Source: Lachnospiraceae bacterium (GTDB lineage: Bacteria; Bacillota; Clostridia; Lachnospirales; Lachnospiraceae). Taken from it: a stretch of 32,349 nt of DNA. The notes under the pieces are model-generated. The model did not search any database. It was not told the origin of the DNA and saw only the letters and a program-made list of their open reading frames with translations. Shown here piece after piece: positions 1-8,994 of the stretch. Position 1 is the stretch's first letter. Every line of letters begins with the position of its first letter. Position numbers and translations under genes: made by a program. The DNA lies in NCBI GenBank assembly GCA_022790615.1, contig JAAVXK010000111.1, positions 1-32,349 on the forward strand, written 5' to 3'.

Positions 1-420
1 CTTGCGGACGCCCAAAAGATACTTCCCACACTTCATAAATATATTGAGATTTACAGTGAGCGCAAACATATACGTATATTTCTTGACGACATCATTTCCA
101 TAATAACCGACGGCCATTATCTTAACATAAAGCTTACAGACCAAACTTCGGTACGATGCCGGATGACAATGAAAGAATTCATTGGATGCACAGACGGCGA
201 CGACCGTTTTATATATGCAAATAAGGGAATCACGTTAAACGCCGACTATATCGTTGACTTTAAGGACAACTGCTGCATTATGGAGGACGGAACGCGTTTA
301 CCGATTCGCGTGCGGGAGCGCCTTCAGATAGAACAGGCTATACAGGATTATAATTTTGACAAAATACGCCGGCGGCAATGCCGCTATACGGCAACCACCG
401 GAACGGGGGAGTTATTATGA
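1..420 (+). CDS. LytTR-family response regulator, C-terminal part (5' end outside window)
   Basis: Reading frame 1 is open from the first base to TGA at 418-420, giving about 139 residues of a protein whose N-terminus lies off the window. The visible part matches a LytTR DNA-binding domain: a beta-rich start (FLDDIISIITDGHYLNIKL), then the core RFIYANKGITLNADYIVDF and the closing DGTRLPIRVRERLQIE. Such regulators carry an N-terminal receiver domain phosphorylated by a GHKL kinase and bind paired direct repeats in promoters. The stop overlaps the start of the next gene (ATGA), which is itself a GHKL kinase, so the two form a cognate pair in one transcript. The missing receiver domain is an inference from the family. 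An ATG at 163 is internal and not the true start. Confidence 0.85.
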   Translation, partial: LADAQKILPTLHKYIEIYSERKHIRIFLDDIISIITDGHYLNIKLTDQTSVRCRMTMKEFIGCTDGDDRFIYANKGITLNADYIVDFKDNCCIMEDGTRLPIRVRERLQIEQAIQDYNFDKIRRRQCRYTATTGTGELL

Positions 421-1733
421 ACACAGTTAAATTTCTGTCTGCGCTGCCACAATTTCTTATTCTTCTGCCTGCCGCGGCGTCCTGCTACCTTTGCGTCAGA
501 AACCAAATGAAATATACTCCGGCAAAAACCGCGGGTATGTGCATGGCCGTCATTGTTCCGTATTCATTTGCAGCCGCATGCATATACGCATCCATGCGGG
601 TCGATATGAACCTCCTATTACTGCCGTCTCTAGTAGTATTCTTTTTCCTGTACAGGCTGACTGTGACAATAGACTTGCCAAGGTGTCTCGCCATTTACAT
701 AGGCGTCTGCTCAATAGAAACTTTTCCTTCCCAGTTTGCCTATGCATTCGACGCGAGACTTCACCCCATGTCGGGCGCCCAAAACTTTTCCGTTGAAGCC
801 GCGTTATTCCAGTTCGTACTCGCATGCCTGCTCGTTGCGGCTTTCGCATACCCGGCCCTACACCAGTTTTCATGGGCGGTCGAAAATCTGAATTTTCCAA
901 AGATATGGTACTCAACTGTCATCATATCATCCGTTTTCCTGTTATTCAACATACTGGCAGTTCCTATATCCTACAGTACGCTCCATGCAGGAAGAATGTA
1001 CTATCTCTTTCCAATGCTTGAAGGCTGCGCTCTTTTAGTACTCATTACCTTCTATGTTCTCTTCTATCAGGGAGCAAGATTAATTTTTGAACATGCAAGA
1101 CTGAAAGAACACTCACAACTTCTTGAAATGCAGTCGCACCAGTACGCCTCACTTCTTGAACATATACGGGCCACCTCAAGATTGCGCCATGACTTCCGGC
1201 ATTCCGTACGGCTGCTTGCGTCGCTTGCTGAAAACAATGATATTGAAAACATCCGTACACATTTGTCTGAATATGAAAACATACTTGAACAAAACATACA
1301 TCCGAATTACTGCGCCAATCCGGCGCTGAACGCCCTGTTCGGTTACTACCATGAGATGGCTGTTTGTGCAGGGATTACTATAGACTGGAATATCAGCCTG
1401 CCCCAGCCGCTGACTGTCTCCGAGCTTGACATGGCAGCGCTTTTTGGCAACCTTCTTGACAATTCGATATCCGGATGCCTGGGGGCGCCTGAAACATCCA
1501 GGTATTTTTATCTTACTTCCAAAATAAGAAACGGAGACAGACTGTACATTGTCTCAACCAACAGCTTTAACGGCACGGTCAGAAAGGGAAAGAACGGCTA
1601 CCTATCTACAAAACACGGCGGAAAGGGCACCGGGCTTGCATCCATATCTGCCATAGCCGAAAAATACGATGGAAAGACGCGAATCTCTAACAGCGAGCGG
1701 GAATTTTTTGTGGATGTAGTGTTGAAGATATAA
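417..1733 (+). CDS. GHKL-domain sensor histidine kinase (AgrC/LytTR-partner type)
   Basis: 438 residues. I take ATG 417, which overlaps the preceding stop and follows GGGGGAG at 405-411 by about five bases; an ATG at 378 lacks such a site. The N-terminal half is hydrophobic with six or seven membrane segments (roughly residues 5-24, 34-56, 60-80, 125-145, 165-186, 196-220). A coiled linker and an H-box-like stretch (LRHDFRH, about residue 255) follow. The C-terminal ATPase part has LLDNSISGC in the N-box position and GKGTGLASI as the G-box. The kinase should autophosphorylate in response to an extracellular or membrane signal and pass phosphate to the upstream LytTR regulator. No peptide precursor or AgrB-like gene is visible here, so the signal is unknown. 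It converges with the minus-strand gene at 1744. Confidence 0.87.
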   Translation: MNTVKFLSALPQFLILLPAAASCYLCVRNQMKYTPAKTAGMCMAVIVPYSFAAACIYASMRVDMNLLLLPSLVVFFFLYRLTVTIDLPRCLAIYIGVCSIETFPSQFAYAFDARLHPMSGAQNFSVEAALFQFVLACLLVAAFAYPALHQFSWAVENLNFPKIWYSTVIISSVFLLFNILAVPISYSTLHAGRMYYLFPMLEGCALLVLITFYVLFYQGARLIFEHARLKEHSQLLEMQSHQYASLLEHIRATSRLRHDFRHSVRLLASLAENNDIENIRTHLSEYENILEQNIHPNYCANPALNALFGYYHEMAVCAGITIDWNISLPQPLTVSELDMAALFGNLLDNSISGCLGAPETSRYFYLTSKIRNGDRLYIVSTNSFNGTVRKGKNGYLSTKHGGKGTGLASISAIAEKYDGKTRISNSEREFFVDVVLKI

Positions 1734-1743
1734 AGTTATAAAA

Positions 1744-2304
1744 TTATAGCTTATACCGCATCTCATGCCACTGCTCACCGCCCCACGCAGAAGCAGATAT
1801 GCCCTCGTCTATAAATCCCATTTTTTCATACATATTCACCTTAGCGTCGAGGCACGTCAATATTACGGTATGTCTGTCATTGTCACGTTCCCTGACAAGA
1901 TAACGGCGCATCAGCTCCGTTGCAAGACCCCGCCCGCGGTACGCAGGAAGAACGTCAAGCCCTAACAGCATAATATTCCTGCCGTCCGGATTATGCATGT
2001 CAGCATCTTTAAAGAATTCATCCCTAAAAAGTTCTTCATCCGTTGCAAGACCGCTAAGAAATCCCGCTATTTTACCGCCCTCCTTATCCTCAGCAACAAG
2101 AAAGAACTCCGGCGCCCTCTCTATACGTTCCATCATCATTTCCTTTGAACACGCTTCATTCGGAGGAAAACATATCTCTTCAATCAACGCCGCCTGCTCT
2201 GCCTCCTCACGCCTTATATTTCTGAATATAAAACTCTCACACAACGCATCATCCGGCTGCCGACATAGCAATCCGGGCTTTTTTGCCGTTATATCTTTAT
2301 CCAT
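1744..2304 (-). CDS. GNAT-family N-acetyltransferase
   Basis: 186 residues, starting at ATG 2304 after GGGAG with suitable spacing. After a non-conserved head of about 26 residues the protein shows a GNAT fold: IRREEAEQAALIEEICFP, then a catalytic-core strand (MLLGLDVLPAYRGRGLATELM) holding the acetyl-CoA pyrophosphate motif R-G-R-G-L-A, and a C-terminal YEKMGFIDEG. The shape resembles small arylalkylamine-type GNATs, but the acceptor cannot be told. It lies 22 bases behind the LacA-like gene and is probably co-transcribed with it. Its 3' end nearly meets the GHKL kinase gene, with no clear terminator between them. Confidence 0.82.
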   Translation of the reverse strand: MDKDITAKKPGLLCRQPDDALCESFIFRNIRREEAEQAALIEEICFPPNEACSKEMMMERIERAPEFFLVAEDKEGGKIAGFLSGLATDEELFRDEFFKDADMHNPDGRNIMLLGLDVLPAYRGRGLATELMRRYLVRERDNDRHTVILTCLDAKVNMYEKMGFIDEGISASAWGGEQWHEMRYKL

Positions 2305-2326
2305 TATAATCTCCCATCTACTATTT

Positions 2327-2935
2327 TTAATTGATATCTATTTTTCTGTCCCTGAAATAATATTCTTTGTCATGCTGGCCAATCTCCCGCATTACCCTGC
2401 AGGGGTTACCAACTGCAACGACATTAGCGGGAATATCTTTTGTAACGACGCTTCCCGCGCCGATTACCGTGTTATCCCCAATCGTAACCCCAGGCATTAT
2501 AAGCGCGCCTGCGCCTATCCAACAGTTTCTTCCTATATGAACCTGCATATTATATTGATATAGCTTCTCACGAAGCTCCGGCAAAATAGGATGCCCCGCT
2601 GTTGCAATTGTCACATTAGGCCCGATCATAGTATAATCGCCTATATAAATATGCGTATCATCCACACATGTCAGATGATAATTCGCATACACCATATTAC
2701 CAAAATGACAGTGATGCCCGCCAAAATTCGCATAAAAAGGCGCCTCAATATATACGCCCTCACCACAGTCGCCGAGCATCTCTTTCAGCATCTGCGTCCT
2801 TTTTTCAGATTCGGAAGGTTTGGTCATATTGTATTCACACAGCTTATCCTGATAGATAACCTGTTCTTTCATAATCTCCCGGTCTCCCGGAAGATACAGT
2901 TCGCCTGTATGCAGTTTATCCCTCATGCCGCTCAT
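2327..2935 (-). CDS. LacA/Maa-like sugar O-acetyltransferase (hexapeptide repeat)
   Basis: 202 residues, the usual length of galactoside/maltose O-acetyltransferases. Start ATG 2935 follows GAGGTG by six bases. The N-terminal cap (MRDKLHTGELYLPGDREI and later PSESEKR) and the left-handed beta-helix are family hallmarks: FYANFGGHHCHFGNMVYANY, IGPNVTIATAGHP with the catalytic His of the AGHP motif, then WIGAGALIMPGVTIGDNTVIGAGSVVTKDIP. The C-terminal GNPCRVMREI is also typical. It acetylates the 6-hydroxyl of a sugar from acetyl-CoA, as a detoxification or surface-sugar function. The neighbours on both sides are GNAT acetyltransferases, so this is a small acyltransferase cluster. The exact sugar is not known. 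Confidence 0.9.
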   Translation of the reverse strand: MSGMRDKLHTGELYLPGDREIMKEQVIYQDKLCEYNMTKPSESEKRTQMLKEMLGDCGEGVYIEAPFYANFGGHHCHFGNMVYANYHLTCVDDTHIYIGDYTMIGPNVTIATAGHPILPELREKLYQYNMQVHIGRNCWIGAGALIMPGVTIGDNTVIGAGSVVTKDIPANVVAVGNPCRVMREIGQHDKEYYFRDRKIDIN

Positions 2936-3015
2936 TTATTTCACCTCTTCAATAGTATACTTTTTTAATAAAGCATTACATGTATTTCTTTTGTAAATAT
3001 ATAATATAAGTTATT

Positions 3016-3456
3016 TCATATTAGTTTTATATAAAAATAAATATCCCCACTGGCAAATTCGGCATAGTTATTGTGCCGGAAGCATTTTCTTGACGGTTCA
3101 TTTGAAAGTTCAACCATACCCACAAGCGCATGTATACCATCCGTAACAACACGCTCCGACAATTCTATAATCTTTTTCCCATATCCCCTGTTTCTTTTGC
3201 CGGGCGCTATGGTATAACTTATTCTGCCTACATCATTTACCCTGTCAATCCGTAAATGTCCTATTTTTTCGGTATTATCCATCAAAATAAACAGATAACA
3301 GTCCTTGTCCGATAATTTACTTTTGTACCACTTCATATGGGTTTCATAATCTATGCATTCTTTCGAAAATGAATGTTCCCTTGTTACGGAATCATTTCTC
3401 CACTCCAATATGATTTCTGCATCATTAATATCCGCGCCGCGTAAAAATAAACCCAT
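3016..3456 (-). CDS. GNAT-family acetyltransferase (PseH-like surface-sugar type)
   Basis: 146 residues, start ATG 3456 after AGGAG with seven bases spacing. The opening LRGADINDAEIILEWRNDSVTREHSF and the later ISYTIAPGKRNRGYGKKIIELS resemble the small GNATs that act on amino sugars for flagellin or surface glycans; the R-N-R-G-Y-G acetyl-CoA loop is clear. The end (LSNEPSRKCFRHNNYAEFA) fits the GNAT fold. It sits 80 bases upstream of the LacA-like gene and has its own promoter at 3605-3633. A role in surface-sugar N-acetylation is inferred from family resemblance only. Confidence 0.75.
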   Translation of the reverse strand: MGLFLRGADINDAEIILEWRNDSVTREHSFSKECIDYETHMKWYKSKLSDKDCYLFILMDNTEKIGHLRIDRVNDVGRISYTIAPGKRNRGYGKKIIELSERVVTDGIHALVGMVELSNEPSRKCFRHNNYAEFASGDIYFYIKLI

Positions 3457-3604
3457 TCTGCTTCTCCTAATCTCATATATTCATATTTTATCCCGAAATT
3501 TATTTTGTTCTGCCTTTTATATACCGGATACAATATTATAGTTTTAAAATCAACGCCGCAAAACATCTTATTCTCACAATATAAAGCAAATATAGTATGC
3601 ATCG

Positions 3605-3633
3605 AGTATAACAGTTTCTCCACTAAAAAACAA
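3605..3633 (-). promoter_or_regulatory. Sigma-A type promoter for the GNAT/LacA cluster
   Basis: On the minus strand -35 TTGTTT (3628-3633) and -10 TATACT (3605-3610) are separated by 17 bases. It would start transcription about 140 bases before the GNAT gene. Five of six bases match in the -10 box and the -35 is moderate. Confidence 0.55.
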
Positions 3634-3680
3634 TAAGCCAGACCGTCATCTCATCCATCGGAAACATAAAATCCACGTAT

Positions 3681-5951
3681 CTAATCTATATCCGTTATAA
3701 TACTGTACTTCCTGTCGCCGTATTTTCTGCCGATATATTCCGAAACCTTATCCCGCAAAAGTTTAAGCTCCCGTATGTCATAATGCTTTATGTACAGCAT
3801 ATATCTGTAAACATCGCTTACTTTCGCCACGGTGTGCGGAGCGGGACCGATTACCGATGCGACGTCGCTTTCCTTAAAATACAGCCGTATGTTCCGCGCC
3901 GCATCCTCCGTTATGGCTTTCGTCAACTCCTCGTCGTCTGATGCAGTCATCATGCTCATAACGTGCGCCGCCGGCGGGTAGCCCATCAGCTTTCGAAAAG
4001 ATATCTCCTTGTTGTAAAATGTCTTGTAATCCTGCGCCGCGGCACACAAAACAGCAAAATGAGAAGGTCTGTACGTCTGTATGAAAACCTCCCCGGGAGT
4101 TCTGCCTCTTCCGGCCCTTCCGGCCGCCTGGACAAGCGTCTGGAAACATTTTTCCGAAGCAGTGTAATCGCCTGTATTCAGCGCAGTGTCAGCCGCCAGT
4201 ATTCCGACAAGCGTTACTTTCGGGAAATCATGTCCTTTAATAATCATCTGCGTGCCGACGAGTATATCCGCCTCATGCTTGGAAAACTTTCCGAGAACCG
4301 AGGCATGTCCGTCTTTGCCTCCTGTCGTGTCCGCATCCATACGCAGCACACGGGCGTCCGGAAATTCACTTTTTACCATCTCCTCAATCTTCTGGGTTCC
4401 CTGCCTGAATCCCCCTATATACTTAGAGCCGCATGACGGACAGGTTTTGAGCGGCTCGGACTCATAACCGCAGTAATGGCATATAAGCTTTGCATTCGCG
4501 CCGCCGTTTCCTGTGTAATGCAGTGTGAGGGACACATCACAGTGCGGACATTTTACCGGCTCGCCGCAATTTCTGCAGGATATGAATCCGGCATATCCCC
4601 TTCTGTTTATAAATAATATTATCTGCTCCCTGCCATCAAGCCTCTCCTGTATTTTTTCCTTCAGGCCTTCGCTGAATATGGAGTAATTCTTTTTCTTAAA
4701 CTCCTCCCTCATGTCGGCGATATGAACGACAGGCAGGCTGCTTCCCGGCACGCGCTTTGACAGCTCCAATAACTTTACGGATTCAGAACCCCCGTACTCC
4801 GCCGTCGTCCTGTAATACGTCTCAACAGACGGGGTGGCGGAGCCAAGTATGAGCGACGCGCCTGCGTTATTTGCTCTCTGAAACGCAACCTCTATCGCAT
4901 TATAGCGCGGCGTTATCTCACTCTTATAGCTGCTTTCGTGTTCCTCGTCAATAATGATAAGCCCAAGCCTGTCAAACGGCGTAAAAAGCGCGGAGCGCGG
5001 ACCGATAATAATATCAAGCTCCCCGTTTTCAGCCCTCTTGTACTGGTCGTACCTTTCTCCGGCCGACATTCTGGAATTGAGAATCGAAACCCTGTCGCCG
5101 AAACGCCCGTACAGCCTGCCCGCATTCTGGTAGGTGAGGGCTATCTCCGGTATGAGAACAATGACCTGTCTGCCTGCCTTAATAATATGTTCAATGACAG
5201 ACATATATACTTCCGTCTTTCCGCTTCCGGTTACGCCGTGCAAGAGATAGGTTCTCCTCACGCCGTTCCCAAAATCCTTCGTGACCGTATCAACGGCATT
5301 TTGCTGCTCATCTGTAAGCCGGTGCCTTACCGCGTGAATCCCGGTATTCATATCGGGGTTGCGGCTTATCCTCTCGGATTCAATTACAATGATGCCTTCC
5401 TTCGCCAGACTGTTAAATGTCTGGCCGCTCACCGACAGTTTCTTAACGGCCTCGGAATAATCAAGCTTTCCGTCATCCGACGATACAAGTTTCTCCAGAA
5501 CCCTTATTCTTGCGGCAGCGTTTGCTTTGCCGCGAAGCTCTGCAAGAAATGCCCTGGCCTTGTCCCTGTCTACCGCAAGGCGCACGGTCCTCTCCTTTAC
5601 GGCCCTGACTTTATTTTTCACGGGCAGAACCGTCTTTATGGCCTCATTGGCCGTACAGCCGTACCTCTCTTTCATCCAGAACGCAAGTTCAAGCAGCTGT
5701 CCGGCAGCCGTAACCTGTTTATCCGGAATCTCCCTTATACACTTTATTTTTGCAACGTCGTACTTTGGCTCGGTACCAATGCCTACTACATAACCCTTTA
5801 TCCGGCGGTTTCCGCGTCCAAACGGAATCATAACCGCGCTCCCTACTCTGACGCGTTCCTCAAATCCCTCGGGAATCCTGTACTGGTAAGGCTTGTCCAG
5901 ATTTTCCAGGGATATGTCTACAATCACATCCGCATATAATGCTCTGTTCAT
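3681..5951 (-). CDS. priA: Primosomal protein N' (PriA helicase)
   Basis: 756 residues from ATG 5951, which follows AGGAAG with good spacing; an in-frame ATG 14 codons further upstream overlaps murF. The N-terminal DNA-binding region (about 1-110) is followed by an SF2 helicase core with Walker A GVTGSGKTEVY (239-249) and Walker B DEEH (335-338). Eight cysteines at about 459, 462, 468, 471, 491, 494, 504 and 507 form the two zinc sites typical of PriA. QAAGRAGR (motif VI) lies near the C-terminus. The enzyme reloads the replisome at stalled forks. It is the last gene of dapF-murE-murF-priA, 17 bases after the murF stop, so replication restart is co-expressed with wall-precursor synthesis. All key residues are present. 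Confidence 0.97.
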   Translation of the reverse strand: MNRALYADVIVDISLENLDKPYQYRIPEGFEERVRVGSAVMIPFGRGNRRIKGYVVGIGTEPKYDVAKIKCIREIPDKQVTAAGQLLELAFWMKERYGCTANEAIKTVLPVKNKVRAVKERTVRLAVDRDKARAFLAELRGKANAAARIRVLEKLVSSDDGKLDYSEAVKKLSVSGQTFNSLAKEGIIVIESERISRNPDMNTGIHAVRHRLTDEQQNAVDTVTKDFGNGVRRTYLLHGVTGSGKTEVYMSVIEHIIKAGRQVIVLIPEIALTYQNAGRLYGRFGDRVSILNSRMSAGERYDQYKRAENGELDIIIGPRSALFTPFDRLGLIIIDEEHESSYKSEITPRYNAIEVAFQRANNAGASLILGSATPSVETYYRTTAEYGGSESVKLLELSKRVPGSSLPVVHIADMREEFKKKNYSIFSEGLKEKIQERLDGREQIILFINRRGYAGFISCRNCGEPVKCPHCDVSLTLHYTGNGGANAKLICHYCGYESEPLKTCPSCGSKYIGGFRQGTQKIEEMVKSEFPDARVLRMDADTTGGKDGHASVLGKFSKHEADILVGTQMIIKGHDFPKVTLVGILAADTALNTGDYTASEKCFQTLVQAAGRAGRGRTPGEVFIQTYRPSHFAVLCAAAQDYKTFYNKEISFRKLMGYPPAAHVMSMMTASDDEELTKAITEDAARNIRLYFKESDVASVIGPAPHTVAKVSDVYRYMLYIKHYDIRELKLLRDKVSEYIGRKYGDRKYSIITDID

Positions 5952-5968
5952 CAGGACACTTCCTTTGT

Positions 5969-7438
5969 CTACATGTTTTTTAATGCCTCGCACAGTTTAT
6001 CCATGTGCATACCTCTGGAGCCCTTAACCATAACCATATCTCCCGGTTTTAATATACGCATAATATAGTCTGTAAGTTCATCCCTGCCGCCAAACGATTG
6101 TATTATTATATTTTCTATTGTATCTGCATTTTTAATGTCCGCGGCCGCCTCGTCCGCGATAAATGCGGCTTCTTTTCCCACGGTAAATAACATATCCGTC
6201 TGAACCCCGCTGTTGTACCTGTCCGCTATGTACGCGCCTATGGAGCGGTGAATCTGTTCGGACATGTCGCCAAGCTCAAGTATGTCGGCCAGTACGACAA
6301 CTTTTCTTCCGGAACATTGCTTTTCCCATAATACTGAAAGCCCGCTCTTCATGGAATCAGGACTTGCATTGTAAGTATCGTCAATGATAGTGATGCCCGC
6401 ATTTTCAAATATCTGTCCCCGCATTGCAATCGGCTTATACTGCTCTAATTTTTTCACTGCAGGCTTAATTGCAAGTCCGAAATAATCCGCTACCGCAATA
6501 GCCGCAAGTGAATTGTATACGTTATGCATGCCGAGTACCGAAAGAGAAACCTGCCCGGCCGTGCCGTCCGCAAGCCTGATGTCATATACAACTCCGTCCT
6601 GCCCGTTATGTATGTCATATGCCCTGTACCGGCAGCCGTCATCTTCACCGTACCGCACGATTGTGAGGTCATTTATAATCTCATACGCCTCTTTGTTTAA
6701 GGCATCTTCCGTCATTGCATCCGGCATGTTCAGCATTTCATCATTGGAAGGGATAAGGATGATTCCGTTCCGTTTCCTGAAGCCCCTGACAATATCGAGC
6801 TTCTCACGCCTTATGTTTTCCCTGCTGCCCAACTGTCCTATATGGGAAACGCCTATATTCGTCAAGACGGCGGCGTCTGGCGCTGCAATCTCAGAAAGCC
6901 TGTGCATCTCGCCAGACTCGCTTATACCCATTTCTATTACGGCAATGTCATGCTCCGGCGTCAGCCTGAACATCATCAGCGCAACGCCGAGCTGGCTGTT
7001 CATATTGCCCTCGGTCTTTAAGACATTCATTCCTGATGAAAGCGCAGCGGCTATCATTTCCTTTGTCGTCGTCTTTCCGACACTTCCGCTTACCGCAACA
7101 ACCGGTATGTCAAACTTTCTTCTGTACCACGCGGCAAGCCTCTGCAGCGCCGCCACCGTGTCATTCACCTTTATGCAGAACTTACCGGCCGGCACGTCTT
7201 CCTCAGGTATGGCCTTTGACACTATGGCGGCGGCTGCCCCGTTTTCAAACGCGCTTTTTACGAATCTGTGTCCGTCGACACGCTCGCCCTCTATCGCAAC
7301 AAATAAACCGCCCTCCGCAATCTTTTGCGAGTCGCTGCCGACCGACGTTACCCCGGACTTTTCTCTGTTGTCAGGGAGCTTGCCGTACATAAGCTCCCCT
7401 CCGGTATATTTTATTACGTCTTCCATGCTTATAAACAT
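5969..7438 (-). CDS. murF: UDP-N-acetylmuramoyl-tripeptide--D-alanyl-D-alanine ligase
   Basis: 489 residues, somewhat longer than E. coli MurF (452). ATG 7438 follows AGGGAGA by about eight bases; a second ATG four codons in is possible. The ATP loop GSVGKTTT lies at 118-125. The central domain shows NSQLGVALMMFRL and TNIGVSHIGQLGS, and the third domain IIDDTYNASPDSM and VLADILELGD, all MurF signatures. The cytoplasmic enzyme adds D-Ala-D-Ala to UDP-MurNAc-tripeptide, completing the pentapeptide. It stands 40 bases after murE and directly before priA. Confidence 0.97.
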   Translation of the reverse strand: MFISMEDVIKYTGGELMYGKLPDNREKSGVTSVGSDSQKIAEGGLFVAIEGERVDGHRFVKSAFENGAAAAIVSKAIPEEDVPAGKFCIKVNDTVAALQRLAAWYRRKFDIPVVAVSGSVGKTTTKEMIAAALSSGMNVLKTEGNMNSQLGVALMMFRLTPEHDIAVIEMGISESGEMHRLSEIAAPDAAVLTNIGVSHIGQLGSRENIRREKLDIVRGFRKRNGIILIPSNDEMLNMPDAMTEDALNKEAYEIINDLTIVRYGEDDGCRYRAYDIHNGQDGVVYDIRLADGTAGQVSLSVLGMHNVYNSLAAIAVADYFGLAIKPAVKKLEQYKPIAMRGQIFENAGITIIDDTYNASPDSMKSGLSVLWEKQCSGRKVVVLADILELGDMSEQIHRSIGAYIADRYNSGVQTDMLFTVGKEAAFIADEAAADIKNADTIENIIIQSFGGRDELTDYIMRILKPGDMVMVKGSRGMHMDKLCEALKNM

Positions 7439-7478
7439 AATATCTTTCTCCCTGATTCATATTTGTAATTAAAATTAT

Positions 7479-8975
7479 TCACGCCTTATACGGCTCAACC
7501 AAATCCCTGTCGTCAAGATAGTAACGCCTTCCCCTTATCTCCTGATAATTCTCATGGCCTTTTCCTGCAATTACTATCATATCATTTTCTTCAAGCTTTG
7601 ACAAAGCAATTTCCACGGCGTCTTTCCTGTCTTCTATCATAACATATTTTCCGTCGTCATAACTCCACAATCCGTTTTTGACCTTGTCTTTCTTATCTAA
7701 CACCTTCAGCACGCCGCTCTCAATATCCTCCATTATTTGATACGGCTCCTCATAGCGCGGATTGTCAGACGTTACTACGGTAAAATCCGCAAGTCTGGCG
7801 GATGCCTCACCCATCTCATAGCGCCTGAGCCTCGAGCGGTTTCCTCCGCATCCGAATAGACATACCAGTCTTCCTTTTACATATCCGCGCATTGATTCAA
7901 GAAGCGACTTCAGCGCCAACGCGTTATGCGCATAGTCGACAACCGCATAAGCGCCGTTGCCAAGCCTTATCACCTCCGTGCGTCCCCGAACGCTGAAATT
8001 ATACAGTACCTCCGCCATCAGGCACATTCTTGTTGAAAGCTCATCCTCACACAATATCTCGTTGCACAGCTTTATCGCCGCAAGCGCATTGTAAACGGAA
8101 TAAACGCCCGGCAGTTTCAGCGTTATGTTCATATCATTTACGGTAAACGATACCCCCGGAATACCCTCTACATACTCGGGCTTTATATTACCCGCATCGT
8201 CTAATCCATAGTGCATAAGCCTCTCGCACCTGTTTCCGTCAATTATCTCCTTATAACGCTCATCGTCTATATTGTATATGCCGCATCTGCAGTTTTTAAA
8301 AAGCTGTGATTTGAAGTTTATATACTCCTCCATATCCGCATGTTCTTTATCGCCTATATGGTCTCTCGATATATTGGTAAATATACCGTAATCAAATGTT
8401 ATCCCGTGTACCCTCTTTAACTTCAGCCCCTGTGACGAGACCTCCATCACGACCGCCTTTATCCCTTCTCTTTTCATTCGAGCAAGCGTCTGCTGTATAA
8501 CATAAGACTCCGGAGTCGTATTTTCATTTTTGACTGACCTGTTGTTATATCGTATCTCTATACTGCCGATTATACCGGCGTTTATTCCCGCGGCGTCAAG
8601 TATATCCGCTATCATATATACCGTCGTCGTCTTTCCCTTTGTTCCGGTTACTCCAATCATTATCATATCCTTTGCAGGATTGCCGAAATAATTAGCCGAA
8701 ATCACGGACAGGGCCTCCCTGCTGTCACTTACGAGTATAACCGTCACATTGTCCGTTACCGTTACGGCGCGTTCGCATACAATAACCGACGCCCCTGCGT
8801 ATACGGCCTGCTGCGCCATGTCGTGGGAATCGGAGTGGAATCCCTTTATACATACGAATACAGAACCTGCCGTCATGTCATGCGTACTGTAGCACACGCC
8901 GTTTACTTCCCTGTTTACATTGCCTGAAATGACTTCATATGCAATCCCCTCAAGCAAATCAATTAATTTACACAT
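7479..8975 (-). CDS. murE: UDP-N-acetylmuramoyl-L-alanyl-D-glutamate--2,6-diaminopimelate ligase
   Basis: 498 residues from ATG 8975. The ATP loop GTKGKTTT is at 111-118, the substrate region ENTTPESYVIQ at 151-161, and YAHNA with GCGGNR lies in the C-terminal half. The motif DNPR at 404-407 is the established determinant for meso-diaminopimelate rather than lysine, matching dapF just upstream and dapA/dapB elsewhere in the window. The product is UDP-MurNAc-tripeptide, the substrate of MurF encoded next. The gene begins 19 bases after the dapF stop; its ribosome site GGCGGTG is modest, so translational coupling to dapF is possible. Confidence 0.97.
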   Translation of the reverse strand: MCKLIDLLEGIAYEVISGNVNREVNGVCYSTHDMTAGSVFVCIKGFHSDSHDMAQQAVYAGASVIVCERAVTVTDNVTVILVSDSREALSVISANYFGNPAKDMIMIGVTGTKGKTTTVYMIADILDAAGINAGIIGSIEIRYNNRSVKNENTTPESYVIQQTLARMKREGIKAVVMEVSSQGLKLKRVHGITFDYGIFTNISRDHIGDKEHADMEEYINFKSQLFKNCRCGIYNIDDERYKEIIDGNRCERLMHYGLDDAGNIKPEYVEGIPGVSFTVNDMNITLKLPGVYSVYNALAAIKLCNEILCEDELSTRMCLMAEVLYNFSVRGRTEVIRLGNGAYAVVDYAHNALALKSLLESMRGYVKGRLVCLFGCGGNRSRLRRYEMGEASARLADFTVVTSDNPRYEEPYQIMEDIESGVLKVLDKKDKVKNGLWSYDDGKYVMIEDRKDAVEIALSKLEENDMIVIAGKGHENYQEIRGRRYYLDDRDLVEPYKA

Positions 8976-8994
8976 TCATTTCACCGCCAAATAA

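Noticed and set aside
3384-3623. Minus-strand open frame overlapping the start of the GNAT gene
   Set aside because: It is in another frame, spans the promoter, and ends inside the conserved acetyltransferase sequence.
4938-5939. Plus-strand open frame of 333 codons inside priA
   Set aside because: It lies wholly antisense to a highly conserved gene, has no ribosome site and no recognisable domain; a codon-usage shadow.
6513-7472. Plus-strand open frame of 319 codons inside murF
   Set aside because: Antisense to murF; Ser/Pro/Thr-rich random composition and no start signals.
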